Shown piece by piece: positions 24,721 through 35,188 of a DNA stretch of 64,000 nucleotides. The position numbers and the translations under genes were made by a program. The stretch is taken from assembly GCA_028023455.1 (NCBI GenBank), contig JAQFVV010000207.1:1022208-1086207 (forward strand). The letters run 5' to 3'. How positions within the stretch are numbered: position 1 is the first letter of the stretch; every line of letters starts with the position of its first letter. Under the pieces are notes generated by a model that saw only the letters and a list, made by a program, of their open reading frames with translations, ran no database searches and was not told the origin of the DNA. Source of the stretch: Epiperipatus broadwayi (lineage: Eukaryota; Onychophora; Udeonychophora; Euonychophora; Peripatidae).

Positions 24721-27383
24721 ACGGGATGGCATAGGGCAGAAAGAAACATGAGACTTAAGGTTACTACTGACTTAACTAGATAGGTGTTATACAGCACTTA
24801 ACACCTTAACTACAGAGATATACACATATAGCATATTAAATCATAAAGAAATTGGAGTAATGTACTGTGAAATTGAATAATATTCTGTGAACCTGAGTAA
24901 TAAAGATATGAACAATTGATGTTTTTAAAATGTTTATTAAAACAATAACAAATGATCTAACATATACTATCATAATGGCAAGCATTGTACAACATTCAAT
25001 AAGGTATCCAATACAGGCAGGCATTTTATAATGGATGGGACTGTTATCAGTACAGCTGTCCTCTTTTAGTATATTACCATACATGTGTGTGTGAGTGCAT
25101 AAGTCATGCCTAATCATTTAACAAGCTCATCCTATGATTTGGTTTGCTTAAGTTATAATCTGATAGCTTAGTAGAGATGATGAGTACAGACAGCTCTAAG
25201 GTGGCTGTTATATATATTAATGAAGTTAGCAACTAAATAAGCTCAATATTATGCAGATTCAACTTGATAACCCAGATTCAAACTTCAGTCTAAAGCTGAC
25301 TAGTTAATTAATAGGGGGAAATGAACTGGTTACCTTTAGATTCACATATATATGCTATGGTGCTATATAAATATTAAAGAATAAGCCTGCATGGTGAGTG
25401 AGTGATTATTCAAGAGCTTCATCATCAAATGCTCAGTTTTCTCTGAGACTGACGATTTTCTGCTATTTATATATGAACATATAAGTTCAGGAATTCGGAT
25501 TGGCTTTAGGAAAACTCTGGGTCTGCATGCTCCAGTTCTAATAAAGATAGACATAACCCAAACTAAATAATGGGGTGGCTTGTTACCATGTACCCATTTA
25601 AAAGGTGGAGCAAAATGTAAACACATATAAGTGTACTATATAAAGACACATCCTCAATGCACACAATATATAGAGCAATAACTATGCGTATAATTAATTA
25701 AGTGATTATTTAAGTGCGCCTAAAACAGACAGCTTCTATCTGTCAAACTAACTCAACCCAGTTCTTAAACTAGTATTATAATTATACTAATAAAAGGGAC
25801 TTAAGCTATATAATAAATAATCTAGTTAAGATCCTGAATCTGCATATACATATTCATAATTAAGGAATATATTTGATTGGATTTAATATAAACATTAGCA
25901 AATATACCTTATCATCTCTAGACAGTATATCCCCTTCTAACTAATAAATATTAAAAGTCATAATATATAAAACTGATTGAGCAAACCTTGTAAAATATTA
26001 AAATTTTACAATATATATGTAATCAGGATAACAACGAGCGGTTAGCGGTCGTTTATTATCAAAATTATAATTTTGAAACAGTGATTCAATACAATAAATA
26101 ATGCTTTTAAAGTATTTAAAGTGGAGATTACACTTATCTCCTTTATAAATTAATGAATTAGTTTCACTGTTTTGAAAGATGAGCATATTATCACATATAT
26201 TAAACATAAACAGAATGAATTTAAACAAAAATATTAAAACATTAAAGTTAGGCAAGACAGTAGTTTGTAGGAATTTAAGATAATAGATTTCAGACATTTA
26301 ATGATTACAAAAAATAAAATCTTTTAATTTATAAAAGATTTCATGCAGTTGAGAAGATTAAATTAAAACTTGCTTCTTTTTTTTTTGTTACTTTAAAGTA
26401 ATCTATAGATTTTAAAAAAGCAGTTGACCAGAAATGATTTTTAGAATATATATAAATTTACACAAGTTGACACAGTTTCTTTTACAATTGGGTTAAATTA
26501 AAGAGTTTTGAGAATTTAGATAGAACGTTCTTTAAAGTGTATAAGCTAGCTCAGAGTTTATAGATTAAATTTATAGGCTGCTGTCTTTAAAATTATGACC
26601 ATTGTCTTCTTGGTGGACTTGAGGCATACATCAATGATAGTGGCTGGAACAAGGCATCAAACAGTAACATAATTTCAGTGGCATTTCTTTTCTGGTAGGT
26701 TTTCAATTTCTTCATATCTCCCTCTCATGCAGGCTGCTGGAAAATTTGCCCATAGGTATACTGAAGGAATGGAGAGCACCATCCCCACTCAGAGAGACAG
26801 CAAATATTTTATTCTATTCAATCATCCTTGGTCTTGGATTTCACAACACTTGACAGGAAAGACCAGCTAAAAAAAATCCCTCACTTAAGAAATCTGCTTT
26901 ATTTATATTTCCCAGATCAAAAAACAGCCGGCTATCTATTTTAACTCAGAATTCAACCCCCCTTCTAGATTTTATAGTTCACAGTCAGTTTCTTTGATTC
27001 TGATCTTTTTTTTATTGCCCCTACTTTTACTGGTTTTGATCTGGAAAAAATGATTCATTACAATTGTAATGAGTTTGAGAACAAATGGTTATAGCTCATA
27101 AACCATTTGATAACACTGTCAATTGAAGGTTTATTTCTAAATTTTCTATTTGATCAACTTGAGAATTACTCTAAATTGTCTTAACACAATTCTGTGGATT
27201 TCACATGTGATTCACAATTCATCTAAATAAAACTTGCTAAAGATTATTTAGCGAATATTTCAACTGTTTATTTTCTAAATAAAATAGATTTTATACAAAA
27301 TATTATTTATTGAAAAAAATAGAAATGCTGCTATATATACAAACATTAATATTACAGTCATTTATATATGCATGTATGTGTGA
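24721..27383. other. AT-rich sequence with an unassigned GC-richer patch
   Basis: Minus-strand open frames at 24836-25117, 25363-25626 and 25998-26297 show no family features or splice context and are not called. At about 26580-26960 base composition is clearly less AT-rich and contains several short open stretches on the minus strand broken by stops, which could be an old pseudogene or repeat. I could not recognise it. Confidence 0.4.
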
Positions 27384-27478
27384 CAATACCTATATAACTG
27401 TGTGAATACATATATAACTGTGAAAATACATATATCACTGTGTGGATACATATATAACTGTGTGGATACATATACACA
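27384..27478. repeat. 20-bp minisatellite, about five units
   Basis: The unit ACTGTGTGGATACATATATA is repeated about five times with one or two changes per unit (AATACC, GAAAATA and ATCACTG variants). It ends just before the outer flank of the Penelope-like element. Confidence 0.85.
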
Positions 27479-27559
27479 TGCACTAGAGAGTGTTTAAACC
27501 TGACATAAATGTGACTGTGGGGACAAATAGGTGAAAGAAATATGAGAGCAGGAATATAC

Positions 27560-27905
27560 TATTTCAACATATGTAAATTTATAAATAAATATTAGAAAAT
27601 ACAGTACTTAAAAGTTTATAAAAAAATATATATTTAAATGTCACTTAGGAGCCCTTTCAACTATCATTGTAGTTTATGTCAACTAATACTTTGAAAGGTC
27701 AACGTTCCCATAATACTGTGTCAACTTTCCCATAATTCCATGATCTTAATGTTTGTTGCCTGCCTATTGATTTAATCTTGATTGTATTTATATATTAACA
27801 TAGCTTCCTTAACTTTTCTTTTATTATTATTTCTTTCAGTTTCCAATATTTTTACATTACTATAATTAAAATGAAAACCATATATACATGATTTATTATG
27901 GTCAT
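27560..27905 (-). repeat. Left inverted arm of the Penelope-like element
   Basis: On the minus strand this segment matches about 28810-29100, by eye about 90 percent identical. It includes the end of the coding region (ILETERNNNKRK-like), two of the GGGAAAGTTGAC-type repeats and the CTCCTAAGTGAC block. It then matches 32216-32290 for the part closest to 27560. It carries its own frameshift relative to the right arm, so it is a separate partial copy or an ancient inverted terminal repeat that has drifted. Confidence 0.82.
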
Positions 27906-27967
27906 AAAAGCCATTAAACTTTATTGATAAAAATATTTATGCAATTTTTAAGCATGAAGTTTATAAA

Positions 27968-28342
27968 ATGAGTAATGGCTGGCCAATGGGTCTTCCTACA
28001 GTCACCCAAATATGTAATTTTGTGATATCTACATATGAAAAAAATATTTTGAAAATGGAATGTTATCAGAAAGATATTACTTTATACAATCAATATGTTG
28101 ATGATGTTTTTGTTTGTGGAAAGTCAAATGCTATTAATGAGTTGTTTGATGAATTACATAATATAAAGGACTTAAAATGGATTAAAACAGATGAAAATTT
28201 AATCAGTGTTCAATTTTTAGATCTCAAGATAACTAGAAACAAAGATAAACTGAATTACTATATGACTATTAAACCAATAGCAAAAAGAGGATTTATACCA
28301 TATAAATCAAAAGAACCAATATCACATAAAATGACAGGTTAA
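27968..28342 (+). pseudogene. Penelope-like reverse transcriptase, catalytic fragment
   Basis: 124 residues from the palm domain. GWPMGLP (residues 4-10) corresponds to the G-x-PMGSPLSP motif before the catalytic box. YVDD sits at 43-46, and both aspartates are present. FLDLKITR (83-90) and IKPIAKRGF...ISHK (101-121) are the conserved blocks that follow in Penelope-like enzymes. The frame is open further upstream to about 27915, so the first ATG is only the first methionine of the fragment and not a true start. The frame is lost at 28340 and continues in another frame as NPSDKTKNIEIYYNELLNIG. The ancestral enzyme made cDNA from element RNA in the nucleus. This piece cannot be functional. Confidence 0.85.
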
Positions 28343-28388
28343 AAATCCTTCTGATAAAACAAAAAATATTGAAATTTATTATAATGAA

Positions 28389-28646
28389 TTGTTAAACATT
28401 GGATACAGTTATGATTATGTTTATCATACTATTAAAAATTTTAATTCTAAATATAAAAATAATATTAATAATAATGTTAATTCTTCTGATAAAGAAATTT
28501 GGATATCAATACCATATATTTCAAATCAACAGGAAAGTTTCATTAAGAAAATTTATAAAGGTATATGTGACATTGCATTTTATGCACCACCTACATTAAA
28601 TAAATTAATAAATAACTTAAAAGATAAAAACTTTATTGACAAATAA
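28389..28646 (+). pseudogene. Penelope-like element, region between transcriptase and endonuclease
   Basis: Continues the element protein after the frameshift. It is asparagine- and lysine-rich, and the segment ISIPYISNQQESFIKKIYKG fits the linker or thumb region that follows the palm in Penelope-like proteins. It ends in a stop at 28644, and the protein resumes in another frame at 28636. It has no independent start, so it is read as part of the broken element ORF. Confidence 0.7.
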
Positions 28647-28998
28647 AAATTGTATTATTTACAAATTGACATGTAGATGTGTCAGTGGATATATAGGTGA
28701 GTTGAGATGCACATTGAAAAAAAAAACAAAAGAGCACTTGTTATTATTAAAAAGGGTTCAAAATACAAAAAAAAACTATAAAAATAATGATAATTTATCA
28801 GCTTCCCTTTTTTATGACCATAATAAATCATGTATATATGGTTTTGATTTTAATTATAGTAACATAAAAATATTGGAAACTGAAAGAAATAATAATAAAA
28901 GAAAAACTAAGGAAGCTATGTTAATATACAAATACAAGCAAGATTTAATTAATAGGCAGACAGCAAATGTTAAGATCACAGAATTATGGGAAAGTTGA
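28636..28998 (+). pseudogene. GIY-YIG endonuclease-like C-terminus of the Penelope-like element
   Basis: IIYKLTC (residues 7-13) and GYIG (18-21) form the two halves of a GIY-YIG signature. Downstream EH (33-34) fits the conserved R-x(n)-EH region of Penelope endonucleases; the arginine region is altered (ELRCTLKKK). In active elements this domain nicks the target to prime reverse transcription. The last part (ILETERNNNKRKTKEAMLIY) is also present in inverted form in the left arm. The reading frame ends at 28998, inside the first of three short tandem repeats. Confidence 0.78.
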
Positions 28999-29045
28999 CA
29001 TGAAATTATGGTAAAGTTGACATGGAATTATGGGAAAGTTGATCT
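28980..29045 (+). repeat. Three 22-bp tandem repeats in the Penelope 3' end
   Basis: GAATTATGGGAAAGTTGACAT occurs three times in a row with one or two changes. The inverted left arm has two such units. The stop codon of the element ORF falls in the first unit. Short 3' tandem repeats of this sort may have served in template recognition, but that is inference. Confidence 0.75.
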
Positions 29046-29239
29046 TTCAAAGTATTAGTTGACAAACTTACAAAGATATTTGAAAGCACTCCTAAGTGAC
29101 TCATCTCTGAGATTTACATATAATTCAACTCTGCTAATATAACACACTTTCACCATGTGATAAATGGAATAATTTCATAAATATTCTATAATCACATATT
29201 CATAAATGCATTCAACATAATAAAGGTCCCCTTAAATTA

Positions 29240-29252
29240 CTAAGTCAATTGG
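29240..29252 (+). repeat. Target-site duplication, left copy
   Basis: CTAAGTCAATTGG is identical to 29633-29645. Its length (13 bp) fits insertion by target-primed reverse transcription better than most cut-and-paste transposons, which duplicate 2-9 bp. Confidence 0.85.
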
Positions 29253-29632
29253 AAATTAACAATACTTAAAACAGAAGAAAACGGAAAATACCTTTTTCTT
29301 TTTCGTTTTTATGTTGTACTATATCCTTCGAAATCAATAAAATGTTATAAAAACATATTTATAAACAACAAAACATAACACTTATATTAATTATATAAAA
29401 AGCCTTTTTCGGCAAATTTATTTTTTGCCCTTTTCAAACATGTCTTCCAAAAATACTAAATTTATTTTTTGCCCTTTTCAAACATGTCTTCCAAAAATAC
29501 TACTAGTATTTTTGGAAGACATGTTTGAAAAGGGCAAAAAATAAATTTGCCGAAAAAGGCTTTTTATATAATTAATATAAGTGTTATGTTTTGTTGTTTA
29601 TAAATATGTTTTTATAACATTTTATTTGATTT
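29253..29632. mobile_element. Near-perfect palindromic insertion with 13-bp target-site duplication
   Basis: CTAAGTCAATTGG at 29240-29252 is repeated exactly at 29633-29645 and brackets about 380 inserted bases. Inside, the right arm (29505-29632) is the exact reverse complement of the left outer arm (about 29334-29456) except for one indel near the ends. The left side has an extra tandem copy of the 45-bp inner segment (29457-29501), and the loop is only ACT. About 80 unpaired bases lie between the left duplication and the left arm. Removing the insertion and one duplication restores an open LINE frame (KLLSQLDKIANTLK), which confirms the boundaries. The insertion is recent, as shown by the near-identity of the arms. 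Confidence 0.85.
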
Positions 29633-29645
29633 CTAAGTCAATTGG
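29633..29645 (+). repeat. Target-site duplication, right copy
   Basis: An exact repeat of 29240-29252. The LINE coding frame resumes here with CTAAGTCAATTGGACAAG, read LSQLDK. Confidence 0.85.
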
Positions 29646-29766
29646 ACAAGATAGCCAACACACTTAAACATTTTCCCATACAAAGGCAAAATATCCAAGA
29701 AATTTCTTGCCTTAAACTACAATACAAAGCTACCCAACAATCCCTGGCCGAATACCTATCAATTAA

Positions 29767-30444
29767 ATGAGTGCACAGTTACTTAGCATATCAACAGTGC
29801 TGGACTCGAGGTTACATCAGATAGCCCTAGGATCCAACCAACAAAACAAGGCACCCTCATCGATCAAGATACACAGTAAACAATATATCGGCTTCTCCAT
29901 GCTTTCCAAAATAAGAGACTTTTACAAGAGAAAATTGCAACGTATTGGTGTCACTAACATCCGTAGAGTTTTTGTTACTAACAACCCTATGGAACATAAC
30001 ATCACAGATGGTGATATTCTTGACAAACTGCAATCACTCCCAGAAAGTGTCCATCCTGGCATGCATGGAATTCCCAGATTTCTACTTTTACACCTAAGAG
30101 CCTTTACTATCCCAGTAATCCACAGAATGATAGATCTCATCACCAATGGAAGTCATCACCTAATAAACCTATGTCCCATCTCCATGGTACCCTTTTTAAA
30201 GAAGCGTGATGCACAACCAGATCTTAATAACCTGCATCCTATCTCAATGATTCCTCTATTGACAAAGATCATCGAGAGCATCATTAAAGACAAGATTCAA
30301 TATAACATAATCAAACAACTTTCACACTATCAATTTGCAAACAAAGCATTTCAACATCTGACACTGTCAGCCGGTTCAGACTTCTGGTCGATCATGTGCA
30401 GAGACAACGGAAGTCCCGGCCCATTGCAGTCCAACTTGATATAG
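29767..30444 (+). pseudogene. Tx1/L1-like LINE reverse transcriptase, fingers region
   Basis: 225 residues. After a region preceding the transcriptase, the segment FLKKRDAQPDLNNLHPISMI (about residues 143-162) matches the conserved P-x-x-K-x-GD...N-x-RPISL block, followed by LLTKIIESIIKDKIQYNI and a QFA in place of the usual QFG/QAGF. The frame is lost near 30430. The next frame reads LDIAGIFDSVRIYVLL (about 30435-30490), which is the LD-x-x-x-AFDSV catalytic motif with the first aspartate kept. A stop at 29767-29769 separates this piece from the upstream frame that runs back to the insertion at 29633. The true start is elsewhere, so the first methionine has no meaning. Confidence 0.78.
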
Positions 30445-30554
30445 CTGGGATATTTGACTCTGTGAGAATTTATGTTCTTCTCAGTGTTCTGGAACAGCTA
30501 AATGTACCACCCGTATACATTCAAATGATTGAGAACCTTCTTTACAATCGGTAA

Positions 30555-30860
30555 GTGTTCTTATCCCTAGATGGGTGCATTGCCCTGGATTTTATGCCCT
30601 ACATCTCAATCCCCCAAGGTTCTCCTCTGAGTGCACTTCTCTTTGCTGCCTATATCAATCCAATGCTGTTGAACATCGAGGCCACGTTTTCTGGTATTGC
30701 TGTTCCGCTACTAATGAGAACATCACACATCTCCTATATGGATGATGTAGTTGTGTTTCTTTCATCCCATGATGAACTGGGTAGGCTAAAACAACTTCTT
30801 GATCACCATGCCAATTGTCTGGTCTCCTTGTCAACCCAAAAAAATCAGCTATTTGGTTAA
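30555..30860 (+). pseudogene. Tx1/L1-like LINE reverse transcriptase, catalytic palm
   Basis: IPQGSPLSALLFAAYINPML (residues 19-38) is the QGSPLSP block and YMDD (61-64) is the catalytic box in the form usually written F/YADD. The frame is lost after 30830 and the protein continues in the overlapping frame beginning near 30815 (GLLVNPKKS). With the block at 30435-30490, all three catalytic aspartates of the ancestral enzyme can be found, but spread over different frames. Confidence 0.8.
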
Positions 30861-31309
30861 TTCTTACTGACCAGAAGATCTCTGGTGGATTTGAAGCAGT
30901 GCCACAGAAATTTCTGAGATTTCACCTATCAAAAACACCCACGGTGGTGTGTAAAGAGATACAGGACTCATTATTAGAGAAAATTGAAACCATAATTGCA
31001 TCTTTGTCAAAAATATACCTTTCCCTACTTGGGAAAGTAGCCCTTTTAAATGCTCTCATTCTTCCAAAGATAATATACTATTTGGCAGGGTTCATCCCCA
31101 CCAAGGTTTTTATCAACAAAGTAGAAACTGCCTGTAGAAAACTGTGTTGGGCGGGCCGATCACCTGTAATTAGCTTGAGAATCCTCCAAAAGCCCAAAAC
31201 TTTAAATGGTCTCTCACTACACTCACTAACTATATTCAACTTACAATGCACCCATAATGTACTCTGCAACATCTTCAAGGAAAATAAACATGTCAATGCC
31301 CACTTCTGA
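30815..31309 (+). pseudogene. Tx1/L1-like LINE, thumb and post-RT region
   Basis: GLLVNPKKSAIW (residues 4-15) is the usual G-x-x-x-N-x-x-KS block after the catalytic box. LSLLGKVALLNALILPKIIYYLAGF (68-92) and CRKLCWAGRSP...GLSLHSL (about 108-140) follow the order seen in L1/Tx1-type proteins, where a W-x-G block precedes a GGL-x-x-P block. The frame ends at 31309. A continuation occurs in another frame around 31350-31450 (QQQINFIFDNIQPTSTLFQRKL). Confidence 0.75.
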
Positions 31310-31457
31310 AAAAGGACATTCAACCTACTGATCGGCCACCCCCCAGAGGACGTGCCTTGCTCTTTCAACAGCAGATCAACTTTATCTTTGATAATATCCA
31401 ACCGACATCAACCCTATTTCAAAGAAAACTTGTGTCCTTTCAATCAACATCCTTTGA

Positions 31458-31781
31458 ATGATAAGGATGACCAAGTTCTGGAAGTTGCCGCCAAAAATCA
31501 TGGACTTCCTGTTGAAATCGAACCTGCACACCCTCCCAACAAATGCCTTCCTCCACTATAAAAAAGGGCAAGATATTGACCCTAGTTGCACATTGTGTCA
31601 CTTCCTCTTCAAATGCACAACTTTGAACAATTTAAGAATTCATTTTCAACAAAACATGACAAGAAATCAAATCAAAATGAACCTCAAGACAGCAATTGAA
31701 AAGGGCATATTCTCTGAGATCTGGCTTTTGGCCATAATCAACTTTTCCATCCGGGCATTGTGCTGTAAGCTGGTGTTCTAG
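31458..31781 (+). pseudogene. Tx1/L1-like LINE, C-terminal domain
   Basis: FWKLPPKIMDFLLKSNLHTLPTNAFL (about residues 6-31) resembles the W-x-LP...KI-x-DF-x-WK...H-x-x-LPT block in the C-terminus of this LINE group. CTLCHFLFKCTTLNNLRIHF (40-59) is a degenerate zinc-knuckle region. The stop at 31781 is followed by about 430 bases of 3' untranslated sequence. Confidence 0.7.
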
Positions 31782-32215
31782 GCTGAGACCTTGAATAATA
31801 TATTCACAGCATTTTGCCAAATACTAAACAGGGAAAGGGATAGAGATATGCGAACTGCTGACCCCTTCACAGCTGCACAAACCTGGGACTCCATTGCAAT
31901 TGGATAGAGCTCCCCGCAACTTTGCTGTTTATTGGGTGGCTGTTGATTTTCATCATTTTATAAAACTGAAACATGGGTATTAATACTACCTACTAACAGC
32001 ATCTCATTTTAATCTTGCTGCTATGAACTTTAGACAAATTGGGTTTTTATGGTCTATTTTTGGAACAACAAACAAGTCACAAATGTTTCCTGTGAAAACA
32101 TTAACTCAAATATATCCTCTTTTTTTTTTGCATGCTATTTCATAATCATTTACTTGTTTTGTACTTTTTAATCTTATTTCTTTAGTCTAAGTGTACAATA
32201 AATTTGGTTTTTGAA

Positions 32216-32290
32216 AGATATTTTTTATAAACTTTTAAGTACTGTATTTTCTAGTATTTATTTATAAATTTACATATATTATTTTGAAGA
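32216..32290 (+). repeat. Displaced outer part of the Penelope right flank
   Basis: The sequence from ATATTTTTTATAAACTTTT to AAATTTACATAT is the reverse complement, with few changes, of 27565-27640. It is therefore the outer end of the right inverted arm, pushed about 3.1 kb away by the LINE inserted at 29101-32215. Confidence 0.8.
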
Positions 32291-32334
32291 AATACTGACA
32301 TCAATTTGTAATGTTATTAATATATATATGTAAA

Positions 32335-33236
32335 ATAATTCCAGTTCATAATGCTATCTGAAATAAATATCAAATCACCTCAAATGTTAAAATATTTTTA
32401 GCTACAACCTCTGTGTACAAATATATTAAAATCTGCACCTCAATCAGCCAGTTCTAAAAAATACTTATTTGAATGATAAGCTGCAATGCTATTAAATATT
32501 GAAGCATGCTTTTATACAAACAAGAGGGTGAAATTTAAATAAGCATGATCTTAAACATCATAAATGAACATGTTTACTATACATATACAAAGACAGTCTA
32601 AATATTAATCATTTTAACCTTTGAAACTTACAATCCTAATATAGAACAAATAATTCCAGAACACAACACTCTCTGAAATGAATATCATAACATCTCAAAC
32701 ATTAAGAAATTTGCAGCTACACCCTCTGTGAATAAATGTATTACAGTTCAGATATGAAATAGCCAGTTAAAAAGTTTCTTTTTGAATTGTAGGCTGCAAT
32801 AATATTAAATAATAAAAGAAAGTCATACCATTTTGAATTGGCTGTTTGTGATGCAAACATTAATACATTTATTCACAGAGAGCATAGCTGAAAATTTCTT
32901 GACGTTTGAAATGATTTGATATTTATTTCAGAGAGTGTTGTCTTCTGAAATTATTACTTATATATTAGTGTTGTGAGTTTCAAAGGTTAAAGTGACTAAT
33001 ATTTAGTCTGTCTTTGTATATGTATAGTAAACATGTTTGTTTATAAAGAGTTTAAGATCATTGACTCTTTAAAAGTTCACGCTCTTTGAATAATTTCATT
33101 TCAAAATTTAATATTATTGCAACTTAAAGTCCAAAGAGATTCTTTTTTAAATTATCTGAATGAGAAGTGGACTTAAATATATCTGTTTACAGAGGGTGTA
33201 GTTAAAAATTTGTTAACATTTGCGGTGATTTGATAT
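32335..33236. repeat. Compound inverted repeat of four units
   Basis: A unit of about 130-170 bases that starts ATAATTCCAG and contains CTCTGAAAT-AATATCA and a CTACA-CCTCTGTG block occurs four times: direct at 32335-32506 and 32646-32818, inverted at about 32835-32960 and 33105-33236. The spacers match too. The segment around 32570-32620, with CATGTTTACTATACATATAC, is inverted at about 33000-33045. The whole is a foldback of about 0.9 kb centred near 32826. No open frame is conserved. It is probably a non-autonomous transposon in which each arm is itself a tandem duplication. Confidence 0.8.
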
Positions 33237-33239
33237 ATA

Positions 33240-35188
33240 TGCATACACACTAACCGTACGCATGCATATAAAGTTTGTTTAGAGCTTATCAATTGAATAT
33301 CTTAATGTTCAATAAGGTGTGTAAAAATATTAACAATAAATTCTAATGTTTGTATTAAAATACATTTTTTTGCTTTTATAAAGTGTGGATTAGTCTAAAC
33401 TGTTAGTGAAATAAAATCATACATTATAAAAATCATTGAACTTTAGGGCATAGAAGTGAGGTTTATTCTAAAGTATTGAAATAGGCCCAATGGTTACATC
33501 ATAGGTTGAAATTTTATATAGTTTGATGCATGAAAGTATGGAAATGATCAAACCTGTAATCTTTAAATTAATTTATTTAATATATATATAATTAGTATTG
33601 TATTTTAAAATAACAATAAATAATCAAACTTTCTAATGTAATTCAGTATATTTATTATAATAATTTGCTTTTGTCAATGTTTAACACATGAAAAGTAGTG
33701 TTTGTGATGGCTGAATGTAACAACCATACTAAAACATTAGATATATTATATAAGAGTTTTAAAATGTATACTAAATACTATTTCTTTAAAAAAATGTTTG
33801 TTATTTTTTAATATGAATATATAAGTTTTAATAACATCTTATGTTTTGAATTTAAAACATATTTGCTGATGAATGGCTATATCACATTAAATAACTGTTA
33901 CCTTAAAGATAAGTAAAAGTAGAAAATTAGTCTGAGACTATTTCCATGTAGCATTATTAATTACTTAAATAACTTAATCTTTTGTTAGTAATTTCTGTAA
34001 TCGTTCAATGTCATTGTTGACTGATGATGTATTTATACAGTATTTGAATATTTAATTAGTTCGTAGTGAACAGTAATTATATATCTACTTCTTATTTTAT
34101 TACTAGAAGTCGGAAGATGTAAACAAAAAAAATGAAGCAATATAGTTCAAATTTTAAATTGTAGAACTTAAAATCACACAAAATGGTTGCATTTGTTTGT
34201 ATTTTATTCATAAATCAAAACAAATTATAAAGATAATTTTAGTGTTTCAAGATAATTTTTATATTTAATTTAATTTTTGTAATATATAATGTTCTTATTC
34301 CAATCCATAAAAATAAGATTAAAAGTTGAATTCATCTGATTATTTTAGATTTATAGTTTCTCTTTTTTTTAAATTTTATTATGTTTGATGAATAATTTTG
34401 ATTAAAAAAGATCTTATGTACAAATTAATCAAACTGAAATCTATATGTATAAAAAAATTGAATTTTACAATGTTCACCACAGTTTAAATTTATTATTTGG
34501 TCTCTGCAGAATTAATAAATTTTTAAGTTTTAAATTATTAAAATATATATACATTTGCTTACCATTGTCAATAAAAGAATAAACAAATCATTAGGTACTA
34601 TGAAATATTTGACCATTTCACTTTCAAATTAAACACACTTTCTACTATGTCCATGTTTAAATATTATAATTATATTTTAATTTGATATATTTTTTAAAAG
34701 TGTATTTTATTCAGATAAAAACAATCGATATACTTCGATTAGTGTAAGCATTTTTTATTTTTTAATGAAATTTTTGTAATTCATTCAAATACATAAACTC
34801 TATTTAGAAAATATGATAATAATTTATCAACATTCTATCAAGTATTTCTTCTACAATCATTAAATAATATTACAACTTAAGAAAACACAAGTAAATTACA
34901 AGATCACAAACTGATGATTAGAAGAGAGAAAACAGATATGTCTATGAACGCAGACCATGTAGATATGTTCAATTGAGGAAAAATACTAAATAGAGAGGAA
35001 AAGGAACAAAAAAGATAACTCAAATAAGCTGCTCACATGTGAGTAGTCAATTAGACCATAAGTCTACCTAGTGTGACTATACCTAGTGTATGGAAACCAT
35101 TGAATCAATTTTGCTCTTAGGAAAAAGTGGAGAAATCAAGAGGAACCTCATGGAGAAGTACATGAAATTTATACTGATTGTTGATTTT
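33240..35188. other. AT-rich sequence without a recognisable gene
   Basis: AT-rich background. No coding, RNA or repeat signal could be supported. Confidence 0.5.

Larger units (their letters stand above)
27560..29100 (+). mobile_element. Penelope-like retroelement with inverted terminal flanks
   Basis: The body (about 27915-29000) encodes a reverse transcriptase with a YVDD box and FLDLKITR, then a C-terminal GIY-YIG-like segment, the order typical of Penelope-like elements. It is 5'-truncated: coding similarity starts right at the inner end of the left arm with NIYAIFKHEVYKMSNGWPMG, so the N-terminal part of the transcriptase is missing. The 5' flank (27560-27905) is an inverted copy of the element's own 3' end (about 28810-29100) plus about 75 further bases now found at 32216-32290. 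Frameshifts at about 28340 and 28640 show the copy is dead. The inverted arrangement is known for this retroelement class, whose terminal repeats can be direct or inverted. Confidence 0.88.
29101..32215 (+). mobile_element. Tx1/L1-like LINE, broken, inserted into the Penelope right flank
   Basis: Base composition is clearly richer in C and G than the surroundings, with coding remnants of a LINE reverse transcriptase in order from about 29130 to 31781. A 3' untranslated part then contains AATAAA at about 32199. The left junction follows the CTCCTAAGTGAC block of the Penelope flank, and the right junction resumes that flank at ATATTTTTTATAAACTT (32216 on), so this LINE is younger than the Penelope copy. 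L1/Tx1 affinity is inferred from the P-x-LKKRDAQPDLNNLHPISMIP block, the QGSPLS and YMDD motifs and the post-RT block CWAGRSPVISLRILQKPKTLNGL. No endonuclease part is seen, so it is 5'-truncated. It is itself interrupted at 29253-29632. Confidence 0.78.

Noticed and set aside
25363-25626. 87-codon open frame on the minus strand
   Set aside because: No family features, and its sequence looks like translated non-coding DNA.
27384-28998. CRISPR-like or prokaryotic repeat arrays
   Set aside because: The repeats are contiguous minisatellites without unique spacers, and the retroelements and splice-like signals show eukaryotic DNA.
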